Assembly: GCA_964036665.1 (NCBI GenBank)
Contig: OZ038533.1
Coordinates: 18,906,575-18,970,574 of the forward strand
Source of the DNA: Gordius sp. MW1
Lineage: Eukaryota > Nematomorpha > Gordioida > Gordea > Gordiidae
Direction: 5' to 3'
Length of the DNA stretch: 64,000 nt
The translations under genes and the position numbers were made by a program. The stretch's first letter is position 1; each line of letters starts with the position of its first letter. Shown here in pieces: positions 37,001 to 39,664 of the stretch. The notes beneath the pieces were generated by a model. The model ran no database searches. It was not told where the DNA came from and saw only the letters and a program-made list of their open reading frames with translations.

Positions 37001-39664
37001 AAAGCTAGGATGGAAATAAAATTTAGCTTTCTTTGCTAATATACATAAAATAATTAAATTAGAACATTATAAAAACACTTTCTTTTATACTAAATCTAAT
37101 TGATTATGTAACGGGCTTTTAGCAAGCCTTATGTATAACTAGGCCCGGCCCGAGCCCGTTAAGTTATATAACCGCCCGTCCAGGCCCGGCCCGTTGTTTT
37201 ATTTTTTAGCAGAAGCCCGTCCAAGCCCGGCCTGCGGGCCAGGCCGTGCAGGTCTCTAGTCATAATTCAAATTATTGGTGGCCTACACTAAATTGTTTAA
37301 ATTTTTACAGTATCAAAAAAACTCTAAATTGAAAGTTGTACGTTTTGGAAGGATGACTATTGGTTTTTCCAAGGTCATACCCTCTATTTGCGTTCCTTTC
37401 GTCATTTTGATTAATTTAGAAGTTGTTAAATAAGAATGAATGAAAGAAAACCTTTTCCTCAAAAAATAAAGTATTAATAAGTGTTTTACAAAATTTCAAC
37501 TTTTTAAATCTTTGTATAAAACTCGGGCCTTCGGCCCTTGTGGGAAGGGGGAGGGGGGAAGGGAAGGGAAGGGGAAACGAAACTTATCTATACTCCGTAT
37601 AAACGTAGCATATTTGCTATGCAATTTATGAGCGAGAAAGGTGGGAAGGGGCGAGAATGCCTATAGGGGGGGTATTAAATGCAAAATGATTAGTTAATTA
37701 TTTATACAAATTTTCCATTTAATTAAAAAAAATTTGCCCTCTCCGGGATTCGAACCCACATCAGTAGAGGCATAAGCTTTTGTAGGGGCACAGGTACCCA
37801 TATCAGTAGAGGCATACGCCCTTGTAGGGGAGGGCTTGGGGTAATTATCAATGTTAACCTAATATTCCAATTTAAAAACGAAAAAAAAAATTCGATTCAC
37901 AATTTGGCCAATGGTCATTTTTTTCATTAGTCAGTAGCCAGCGGAAGGTCAAAAAGTCATATTATCAATGGTATTAACAAGAACAATATATTAATTTAAT
38001 TTAAAAAAAATAAAAATTTTGCGTCCGGGATTGGAACCAGCAATTCAGAACGTTCGCCGGGATTCGAACCCACATCAGTAGAGGCATAGGCTTTTGTAGG
38101 GGCACGGGGACCCATATGAGTAGAGGCATAGGCTCTTGTAGGGGAGGGCATAGGTAATTATCAATGTTAACCAATTCAAAAACGGAAAAAAAATTTGATT
38201 TATTTGGCCAATGGTCATTTTTTTCATTGGTCAGGAGCCAGCGGACGGTCAAAAAGTCATATTATAAATGGTATTAACAAGAAAAAAATATTAATTTAAT
38301 TTAAAAAAAAATAAAATTCGTCCTCTCCTGGGCTTGAACTAGACCTCCAGGTCAGAAGTCTGGGGAAAATAACTTGGTGGACAACGGACGGACAATGGAC
38401 ACCAAAAAACGAGCCCATAAATTGCATAGCAATTAATAATTAACTAATTCGCATTTTATACCCCCCTATAGGCATTCTCGTCCCTCCCCACCTTTCTCGC
38501 CCATAAATTGCATAGCAAATATGCTACGTTTATACGGAGTATAGATGAGTTTCATTCCCCCTTCCCTTCCCCCCTCCCCCTTCCCATCAAGGCCGAAGGC
38601 CCTGGTTTTATTTAAAACTTTTACAATTTATTGATAAACCAGGAGCAGGAGGGGCATTTTACATATAAACTTTTAAACCGAATTCATAAATATTTAAATT
38701 TTTACAATATTAATATTGTCCCACCCCGCCGCTCGCTAAGCCAGTTGAGCTAGATATTAAAAGTAGTTTACAAAGTGTAAAGATAGATGAACGTTGCTTT
38801 TATTCAAAAACATTTCAAAAGTTATATAGGGGATGCAAAAAAAACTTGATAGGTAAACCATGTAATCAAGCATAAATTTCAGCCAAAAGATATAAAGAAT
38901 GCGCTTTGTTTCAGACAGAGCCCAAAATTTATGGCTCATAATGACGTTAGTCTGCAATAGCGACACCAATGTTTATTATACCAGTAGTTTTAGTAAGTGC
39001 CTAAAGCTAAATCAAAACAAAATCCTGTACCATATTAATATTAACAATGTTTGGTGTTAAAGTAAACCTAGTATTTATGACAACATACTGAAATAATAAG
39101 ATTAAAGGAGTATATATATAAATAAATAAATCGATAAGTGTAAAGGCAGGATGATTGAACATAAATTCACTTGTTATACGATATACTACTAGGTTGAGGC
39201 AAGCTTTTTATTAATAAAGACACCCCGCTAATTTGTTGACACTAAACAAAATGTATGCGGCTTTAATATCATCTCAAATTTGACGCTTAATTAAATTTAA
39301 TTTAACATATTATACTTTAAAGCTAAAACTAATTAACAAAACCAACAATTCACAATAATTTAGCTTATTTTTTTAAAAAATTCAAACAAGCCAGACGATC
39401 ACGTGATATAAAGCAGACGAAAATTGAGTGGTTTGTTTACGTTTGGTAAAAACAAAGTGTAATCATCATATTTTTACGTTCAATCTCTTGTTCATCGATT
39501 AGGGGATGGTTGATATGAGCTGCCCGATCGATTACAGGTTCCCAATTTACAATCGAACCCGATTTGGGTTTTGTAAAGCCGACTGCCGTCGTTGAAGCTT
39601 GGCGTTGAAGTAAGAGAGGATCTGAAATGTTGATTCCAGGAGTATTTGGAATGGAGAAACTCAT
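898..39664 (-). CDS. Ndae1: Sodium-coupled bicarbonate transporter, SLC4 family (whole gene, 24 coding exons)
   Basis: This is a plasma-membrane transporter coupling Na+ to HCO3-/CO3(2-) movement (possibly exchanging Cl-), used in pH regulation. The order of conserved blocks is that of the family: the HRAVYYIG segment, [148 protein letters not shown] and [13 protein letters not shown]. An Asp sits in LIFLDQQIT where the Na-independent exchanger AE1 has Glu, which fits the Na-coupled branch. Coding exons run 39478-39664, 28084-28263, 19449-19797 and then 21 more down to the stop at 898-900. The short form sums to 4,416 nt (1,471 aa), longer than the usual 1,030-1,200 aa because of the C-terminal tail. 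It could be NBC- or NDCBE-type; sequence alone does not settle transport mode. The symbol is by family resemblance. Confidence 0.93.
1354..1612 (-). CDS. Ndae1: SLC4 exon 23 (Gln/Ser-rich tail)
   Basis: Acceptor TTTATACAG and strong donor AGTGAC|GTAAGT. It encodes [20 protein letters not shown], then Gln- and Ser-rich [37 protein letters not shown] and [12 protein letters not shown]. Phases match exons 22 and 24. Not conserved in vertebrates. Confidence 0.82.
1890..2091. mobile_element. hAT-type MITE family A, copy 1
   Basis: TAGTGTCGTAAAA at the left, GGTTGGGTTCTGTTTGGTC and its inverse at the right. It sits between SLC4 exons 22 and 23. Confidence 0.65.
2114..2652 (-). CDS. Ndae1: SLC4 exon 22 (extended cytoplasmic tail)
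   Basis: Acceptor AATTTCTAG, then 179 codons plus two bases to donor AATAA|GTAAAT. Composition is typical of a disordered tail: Thr/Pro/Gly stretches, a six-histidine run followed by RKKKHSSS, and [10 protein letters not shown]. No recognised domain. The frame would hit TAA three bases past the splice point, so a retained-intron form could end here. Higher GC than its surroundings. Confidence 0.85.
2770..3055 (-). mobile_element. Short HINE-like element S1
   Basis: About 285 bp ending in GGACGGACAGGACA and GAGCCCATATATTGCATAGC, the shared right end of the H elements. It has a body (GACAAGTTGCCCAAAGAAAT ... AGACCACAGCCATTAAAAAC) also found at 35.4, 52.2, 26.6 and 60.4 kb. It lies in SLC4 intron 21. 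Confidence 0.55.
3445..3702 (-). CDS. Ndae1: SLC4 exon 21 ([13 protein letters not shown], start of C tail)
   Basis: It encodes [36 protein letters not shown], then a charged tail ending [10 protein letters not shown]. In SLC4A10 the same site reads LVFVRKLMD...LSWLDDLMPESKKKK. Acceptor ATTTAAAG lacks a strong pyrimidine tract; donor CGG|GTAAGA is good. Confidence 0.93.
4133..4309 (-). CDS. Ndae1: SLC4 exon 20 (last membrane segments)
   Basis: It encodes [40 protein letters not shown] and [19 protein letters not shown], matching the KHQPDLIYLR...VHIFTVIQLTCLVLLWVIK region. Acceptor TTTGCTATAG; donor ATG|GTTATT is weak but phase 0 fits the next exon. Confidence 0.9.
4401..4469 (-). CDS. Ndae1: SLC4 exon 19 ([14 protein letters not shown])
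   Basis: Exactly 23 codons: [20 protein letters not shown] then GVQ. Strong sites (CTCTTTCAG and CAA|GTAAGT). It matches [23 protein letters not shown] of SLC4A10. Confidence 0.95.
4950..5022 (-). CDS. Ndae1: SLC4 exon 18 ([10 protein letters not shown])
   Basis: A 73-bp exon encoding [20 protein letters not shown] then SVLQ, equivalent to [25 protein letters not shown]. Acceptor AATTGTAG, donor CTTCAA|GTAAGC. Confidence 0.93.
5060..5284. mobile_element. hAT-type MITE family A, copy 2 (left end truncated)
   Basis: Right end AGCCGTCTTTACAACACT and internal GTCGACT motifs. It begins 22 bp inside the intron after SLC4 exon 17. Confidence 0.62.
5307..5485 (-). CDS. Ndae1: SLC4 exon 17 ([20 protein letters not shown])
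   Basis: It encodes [40 protein letters not shown] and [19 protein letters not shown], nearly identical in pattern to SLC4A7/10. Acceptor CATTTTAG, strong donor ATTAC|GTGAGT. A truncated family A MITE begins about 22 bp into the next intron. Confidence 0.96.
5588..5711 (-). mobile_element. RTE 3'-end fragment with target duplication
   Basis: A short 5'-truncated copy of the same LINE (RSRWKKL-coding end plus AAGAAGAAG-type tail) inside the SLC4 intron between exons 16 and 17. It is bounded by a 16-bp direct repeat, AAATTTAATTTGATGC, on both sides, as expected for target-primed reverse transcription. Confidence 0.75.
5980..6144 (-). CDS. Ndae1: SLC4 exon 16 ([13 protein letters not shown], Na-site Asp)
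   Basis: It encodes [20 protein letters not shown], then [20 protein letters not shown] and [15 protein letters not shown]. The Asp of LIFLDQQIT is the position that is Glu in the Na-independent exchanger AE1, so it supports Na+ coupling. Acceptor TTGAGTAG, donor TTACGG|GTATTC; 55 codons. Confidence 0.95.
6284..6434. mobile_element. hAT-type MITE family B, copy 1
   Basis: CATGGGCGTAGCC ... GGCTACGCCCATG, perfect 8-bp duplication GCTATTAA (6,276-6,283 and 6,435-6,442). Family B has C/G homopolymer runs next to both ends and an AT-rich centre. Confidence 0.85.
6637..6750 (-). CDS. Ndae1: SLC4 exon 15 ([16 protein letters not shown])
   Basis: It encodes [20 protein letters not shown], then [18 protein letters not shown], matching ISDFAVFLTIVIM...IDYLVGVPSPKLHVPEKF of SLC4A10. 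Acceptor GCATACAG, donor TTTAGG|GTAATT; exactly 38 codons. Confidence 0.94.
6870..7040. mobile_element. hAT-type MITE family B, copy 2
   Basis: CATAGGCGTAGCC ... GTCTACGCTCATG with perfect duplication CTTGGTTC. In SLC4 intron 14. Confidence 0.83.
7141..7585 (-). CDS. Ndae1: SLC4 exon 14 (TDASVLVKY to RYFP, with extracellular loop 3)
   Basis: This 445-bp exon encodes [60 protein letters not shown], then about 45 loop residues, then [20 protein letters not shown] and [13 protein letters not shown]. The loop replaces the long four-cysteine extracellular loop 3 of vertebrate Na-coupled members; it has no cysteine and one glycosylation sequon (NST). The DIDS-motif position reads KNLYH. Donor ACTG|GTACGA. 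A family A MITE ends about 45 bp upstream of its acceptor. Confidence 0.95.
7638..7806. mobile_element. hAT-type MITE family A, copy 3
   Basis: TAGTGCTGTAAAAG ... AGAACACTA, flanked by a perfect 8-bp duplication ATATATAA (7,630-7,637 and 7,807-7,814). Confidence 0.82.
8389..8522 (-). CDS. Ndae1: SLC4 exon 13 ([18 protein letters not shown])
   Basis: It encodes [20 protein letters not shown] then [16 protein letters not shown] and SIVFTFC, the membrane segment pair with the invariant QPLT/STGP substrate-site region. Acceptor CTTTTAG, donor TGCAG|GTTCGT. Confidence 0.95.
8811..8988 (-). CDS. Ndae1: SLC4 exon 12 (first transmembrane segment)
   Basis: It encodes [40 protein letters not shown] and [19 protein letters not shown], matching GGLIKDIKRKAPFF...[10 protein letters not shown]. 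Acceptor TTGGTAG, donor AATTTG|GTAATT, phase 0 out. Confidence 0.96.
9104..9192 (-). CDS. Ndae1: SLC4 exon 11 (RTGR before first membrane segment)
   Basis: This 89-bp exon is too short to stand out as an ORF. Acceptor AATCGTAG precedes CAT AAT CGT, and the donor is GGACG|GTAAAA. It encodes [20 protein letters not shown] then [10 protein letters not shown], so exons 11-12 join as RTGRFCGGL, the family motif ELQRTGRFCGGL. Phases match both neighbours. Confidence 0.9.
9511..9710. mobile_element. hAT-type MITE family A, copy 4
   Basis: TAGTGTTCTAAAA ... TACAACACTA with a 7/8 matching duplication CAAGATTA / CTAGATTA. Confidence 0.75.
9812..9958 (-). CDS. Ndae1: SLC4 exon 10 ([17 protein letters not shown])
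   Basis: It encodes [20 protein letters not shown], then [20 protein letters not shown] and QPPLNVPSQ, one of the most conserved parts of the cytoplasmic domain. A long T tract precedes acceptor TTTTAG; donor TCGCAA|GTTTGT is moderate. Confidence 0.96.
10469..10556 (-). CDS. Ndae1: SLC4 exon 9 ([16 protein letters not shown])
   Basis: It encodes [20 protein letters not shown], then CLATLMSDE, matching FLFILLGP...YHEIGRAIATLMSDE. Acceptor GTGGTTTAG, donor GACGAG|GTACTT, phase 0 out. It sits beside the long HINE-like element H1. Confidence 0.95.
10908..12617 (-). mobile_element. HINE/Helentron-like element H1 with palindromic tandem array
   Basis: Left end has the hairpin GGGCCTTTGGCCC followed inward by GCTATGCAATTTATGGGC. 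The right end has GACGGACGGACGGAC, then GAGCCCATAAATTGCATAGC, the inverse of the left motif. Between them is a tandem array of about 110-130-bp units each carrying CCAATGGTCA...CCATTGG. Subterminal inverted repeats, a terminal hairpin, a microsatellite and a central array are the layout of DINE-1/HINE elements. Read on the minus strand the hairpin is 3'. There is no coding capacity. It lies in SLC4 intron 8. Confidence 0.6.
12730..12867. mobile_element. hAT-type MITE family A, copy 5 (internally deleted)
   Basis: ATGTTGTAAAAACGGCT left end and AGCCATTTTTACAACACTA right end. Confidence 0.6.
13053..13210 (-). CDS. Ndae1: SLC4 exon 8 ([11 protein letters not shown])
   Basis: It encodes [20 protein letters not shown], then [20 protein letters not shown] and [12 protein letters not shown], matching [21 protein letters not shown]...TEVPVPTR. 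Acceptor CCGCTTTAG, donor TCGAG|GTTAGC, phase 2 out. Confidence 0.95.
13480..13931. mobile_element. hAT-type MITE family E, copy 2
   Basis: CATAGACTAGGTAGACTGCT ... AGCAGTCTATCTAGTCTATG with perfect 8-bp duplication TGTATAAC (13,472-13,479 and 13,932-13,939). In SLC4 intron 7. Confidence 0.83.
13944..14102. mobile_element. hAT-type MITE family B, copy 3
   Basis: TATGGGCGTAGCCAGC ... TTGGCTACGCCCA, duplication about (T/A)AACAGGG. It abuts a family E element on its left and ends 35 bp from SLC4 exon 7. Confidence 0.75.
14138..14388 (-). CDS. Ndae1: SLC4 exon 7 (disordered linker)
   Basis: It encodes a low-complexity linker ([17 protein letters not shown]..., [27 protein letters not shown]) in the region that varies between SLC4 members and often carries phosphosites. 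Acceptor CGTACCTAG and donor TTAAAA|GTAGGT. A family B MITE ends 35 bp into the following intron, just after a run of G residues. Confidence 0.85.
14554..14995. mobile_element. hAT-type MITE family A, copy 6, interrupted
   Basis: Ends TAGTGTTGTCAAGAGGG and TTTTACAACACTA enclose a second inverted-repeat insert (GGATTGATAGCG ... CGCTATCAATCC) at about 14.75-14.92 kb. Confidence 0.58.
15186..15373. mobile_element. hAT-type MITE family A, copy 7
   Basis: AGGGCTGGGTTTTGTTTGGT and its inverse, with perfect 8-bp duplication CTAAAAAC (15,178-15,185 and 15,374-15,381). Confidence 0.82.
15469..15651 (-). CDS. Ndae1: SLC4 exon 6 (cytoplasmic domain)
   Basis: It encodes [20 protein letters not shown], then [18 protein letters not shown], aligning with the MIASGQLDESIRENVREALL helix region. 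The usual HHHQ tract is missing. Acceptor TTTTTAG and donor CATG|GTAAAT; phase 1 out. Confidence 0.9.
15775..15955. repeat. Decayed copy of the MED14 exon d region in an SLC4 intron
   Basis: Aligns by eye with 60,232-60,390: shared AGACAATCAATCG, CTGATGGA and TTTAATCATTTTATTTATA in the same order and spacing, plus CCTCC...GATTT. The copy has frame-breaking changes. Confidence 0.6.
16108..16268 (-). CDS. Ndae1: SLC4 exon 5 (core of cytoplasmic N domain)
   Basis: It encodes [18 protein letters not shown], then [19 protein letters not shown] and [15 protein letters not shown], almost residue for residue the band-3 cytoplasmic domain signature. Acceptor TTACTTAG and donor GAAA|GTAAAT are clear, with phases 2 in and 1 out. 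Confidence 0.96.
16432..17944 (-). mobile_element. piggyBac-like element remnant
   Basis: Ends TAACACGGATGG...GGGGTCATTATAACCCC and the inverse of TTAACACTTCGTGGG...GGGGAATAATTACCCC, with TTAA at the right boundary. On the minus strand at 17.36-17.52 kb an acidic stretch ([11 protein letters not shown], then [20 protein letters not shown]) resembles the N terminus of piggyBac transposases. No catalytic domain was found. In the SLC4 intron between exons 4 and 5. Confidence 0.5.
18487..18718 (-). CDS. Ndae1: SLC4 exon 4 (LFIQMDEL, alanine-rich insert)
   Basis: The acceptor AATCTCTAG and donor GCTAG|GTGATT give 2 + 76 codons + 2. It encodes [17 protein letters not shown], matching ELFTELDEL of the family, then a non-conserved Ala/Ser/Asn-rich insert ([15 protein letters not shown]), ending VPIWEEVAR just before the WVKFEEDV block of exon 5. 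Confidence 0.9.
19188..19391. mobile_element. hAT-type MITE family A, copy 8
   Basis: TAGTGTTGCAAAAACGG ... ACAACGCTA with perfect 8-bp duplication CTCCGAAC (19,180-19,187 and 19,392-19,399). It lies about 50 bp from the SLC4 exon 3 donor. Confidence 0.83.
19449..19797 (-). CDS. Ndae1: SLC4 exon 3, with the short-form start codon
   Basis: ATG 19,797 opens a 116-codon exon ending at donor GCGA|GTAAGG. The end holds [15 protein letters not shown], matching AERIRFILGEEDD of vertebrate NBCs, while the first 90 residues ([17 protein letters not shown]...) are Pro-rich and not conserved. An in-frame TGA lies just upstream (about 19,847), so this exon can serve as a first coding exon from the promoter near 20.1 kb. 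For the long form, the only phase-compatible acceptor seen is the weak TTGAG at 19,845-19,849, which would extend the exon to 19,844. Confidence 0.85.
20098..20134 (-). promoter_or_regulatory. TATA-type internal promoter for the short SLC4 form
   Basis: TATATAAG on the minus strand at 20,127-20,134, followed by GCGCGC and, about 30 bp on, a plausible start site near 20,098. The surrounding 19.86-20.38 kb is distinctly richer in CG dinucleotides than the rest of the intron. It lies about 330 bp upstream of ATG 19,797 and has no transposon similarity that I can see. Inference from motif and position only. Confidence 0.5.
21352..22674. mobile_element. MITE family D, copy 2, split by hAT C1
   Basis: Left stub GGGCTTTTCTTAAT and right part AATATCGGATTTGGCTGC ... 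TCCGATCTTAAGACAAGC flank C1. Inverted relative to copy 1's body. Confidence 0.58.
21370..22397 (-). mobile_element. hAT element family C, copy 1, with transposase remnant
   Basis: Terminal inverted repeat TAGAGACCTGCA ... TGCAGGTCTCTA with GGCCCGGGCCCG-type direct repeats just inside. On the minus strand at about 21.57-21.70 kb it encodes [20 protein letters not shown], the hAT C-terminal dimerisation motif (SSxSERxFSxAG). It is therefore an internally deleted hAT. It sits inside element D2. Confidence 0.8.
22777..24099. other. SLC4 intron 2, no gene seen
   Basis: AT-rich. Reading frames here are short and unlike any family; no good exon or repeat boundary was recognised. Confidence 0.5.
24100..24205. 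repeat. Short tandem duplication in SLC4 intron 2
   Basis: TTTATTGCTGCATATATATT and TTTATTGCTGCCTATATATT, each followed by TTCTTTCATA, about 58 bp apart. Confidence 0.6.
24273..24544. mobile_element. hAT-type MITE family B, copy 5
   Basis: CATGGGCGTACGCAGG ... GCGTACGCCCATG, perfect duplication ATAATAAT (24,265-24,272 and 24,545-24,552). Internal direct repeats of a CCTGAGAGCAAAAAAAA unit. Confidence 0.82.
25063..25244. mobile_element. hAT-type MITE family A, copy 9
   Basis: ATGTTGTAAACGGCTAGC ... CAGCTGTTTACAAT; diverged, no clear duplication. Confidence 0.55.
26613..26890 (+). mobile_element. Short HINE-like element S4 (inverted)
   Basis: Starts GCAATTTATGGGCTTATT, then CCATCCGTCCGTCCTGTCC and the inverted S1 body. 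Confidence 0.5.
27203..27551. mobile_element. Inverted-repeat MITE family D, copy 1
   Basis: Ends GGGCTTGTCTTAATATCGGA and CCCGATAAGACAAGC; body shared with 22.4-22.67 kb. Confidence 0.6.
28084..28263 (-). CDS. Ndae1: SLC4 exon 2 (HRAVYYIG and basic/His-rich segment)
   Basis: The acceptor ATATATAG precedes GT CAC CGG and the donor is ATCG|GTAAAC in phase 1. It encodes [14 protein letters not shown], a basic cluster RRKRSRKRR and His-rich GHHHASHH, equivalent to the HRAVYIGVHVP plus RRHRHRGHKH segment of Na-coupled SLC4 proteins. The reading frame stays open past the donor to 27,995, but that part is Gly/Pro-rich and not conserved. Confidence 0.82.
28264..29078. other. SLC4 intron 1, unannotated AT-rich stretch
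   Basis: No ORF, repeat end or splice pair that I can support. Confidence 0.5.
29079..29236. mobile_element. hAT-type MITE family B, copy 6
   Basis: CATGGACGTAGCTAAGG ... CCGGCTACGCCTATC with duplication ATCGGATC / ATCGGGTC. Confidence 0.75.
29620..30072. mobile_element. Long inverted-repeat MITE F1
   Basis: About 75-bp inverted repeats: GGGGCGTTCGTGATAACGCG ... CGCGTCATCACGGACGCCCC, including CGAAGCGAAAAAA and TTATCAAACTCTT. Flanked by TAAC. Superfamily uncertain. Confidence 0.65.
30100..30277. mobile_element. hAT-type MITE family B, copy 7
   Basis: CATGGGCGTAGCCAGG ... CTGGCTACGCCCA, perfect duplication CTAACAGA (30,092-30,099 and 30,278-30,285). Confidence 0.83.
31104..32990 (-). mobile_element. 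HINE/Helentron-like element H2, near-identical to H1
   Basis: Same hairpin (GGGCCTTCGGCCC), same array and same GAGCCCATAAATTGCATAGC end as H1, with long stretches identical over more than 1 kb. It has extra terminal copies of an AGTTAAATTGCATAGCA unit and a second GAGATGAGGGGTGGGGCACC block. It lies in SLC4 intron 2. Confidence 0.6.
32991..33504. other. SLC4 intron 1, nothing recognised
   Basis: Between H2 and a family B MITE. No coding or repeat signal. Confidence 0.45.
33505..33598. mobile_element. hAT-type MITE family B, copy 8 (short)
   Basis: CATGGGCAAAGCCAGG ... TGGCTACGCCCATG with duplication TCAGTCAA / TCAGTTAA. Confidence 0.72.
34113..34282. mobile_element. hAT-type MITE family B, copy 9
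   Basis: CATGGGCGTAGCCAGG ... CTGGCTACGCCCATG, perfect duplication ACCTTGGC. Confidence 0.85.
34698..34861. mobile_element. hAT-type MITE family B, copy 10
   Basis: ATAGGCTAAGCAGC ... CCTGGCTATGCCTATG with long G runs inside. Confidence 0.65.
35400..35764 (-). mobile_element. Short HINE-like element S2
   Basis: Same body and end as S1 (GACAAGTTACCCAAAGAAAT ... GGACAGACGGACA ... ATAGCAATTA). Confidence 0.52.
35818..36950. mobile_element. hAT-type MITE family B, copy 11, target of hAT element C2
   Basis: A GGATGGGCGGCTGCCCC half and a right end ATGGCTCCGCCCAT that was split and duplicated by C2 (35,938-36,935). Confidence 0.55.
35938..36935. mobile_element. hAT element family C, copy 2
   Basis: TAGAGCCCTGCA ... 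TGCAGGGCTCTA, perfect 8-bp duplication CCGCCCAT, with CAACCCGAACCCGACCC repeats near both ends. No transposase recognised. Confidence 0.85.
37130..37259. mobile_element. hAT family C-like right end only
   Basis: AGGCCCGGCCCGAGCCCG repeats, then CGTGCAGGTCTCTA. The left end was not found. Confidence 0.55.
37516..38436 (-). mobile_element. HINE-like element H4 with tRNA-like modules
   Basis: Hairpin GGGCCTTCGGCCC at the left end and GAGCCCATAAATTGCATAGC at the right, as in H1-H3. The middle differs: near-repeat blocks at 37.74 and 38.05 kb carry, on the minus strand, GTGGGTTCGAATCCCGG, a perfect pol III B box. A third tRNA-3'-half-like stretch is at 38.32-38.37 kb. Confidence 0.55.
38455..38609 (+). 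mobile_element. HINE-like terminal fragment in opposite orientation
   Basis: It begins with the TACCCCCCTATAGGCATTCT end of the conserved left part and finishes with GGCCGAAGGCCC. This is the H1 left end inverted, directly beside H4. Confidence 0.55.
38715..38760 (-). repeat. tRNA 5'-half-like segment
   Basis: On the minus strand TAGCTCAACTGGCTTAGCGA matches a tRNA D-arm/A-box. No matching acceptor stem or anticodon arm follows directly, so it is taken as SINE or tRNA debris, not a gene. Confidence 0.45.
39478..39664 (-). CDS. Ndae1: SLC4 exon 1 (long-form N terminus)
   Basis: It starts at ATG 39,664 and ends at donor C|GTAAAA in phase 1. It encodes [11 protein letters not shown]..., then [18 protein letters not shown], comparable to the acidic DEEAVVD...EELE segment before HRAVYIGVHVP in vertebrate SLC4A10. 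The first base of the split codon joins exon 2 to give [12 protein letters not shown], the family pattern. A good internal acceptor (CAACATTTCAG) lies inside the ORF, so the true exon might begin there and the start lie further upstream. Confidence 0.75.

Noticed and set aside
37735-37780. Possible tRNA gene (GGTTCGAATCC on the minus strand)
   Set aside because: Only the T-arm and a few 3' bases fit; no acceptor stem, D-arm or anticodon arm at the right distance.
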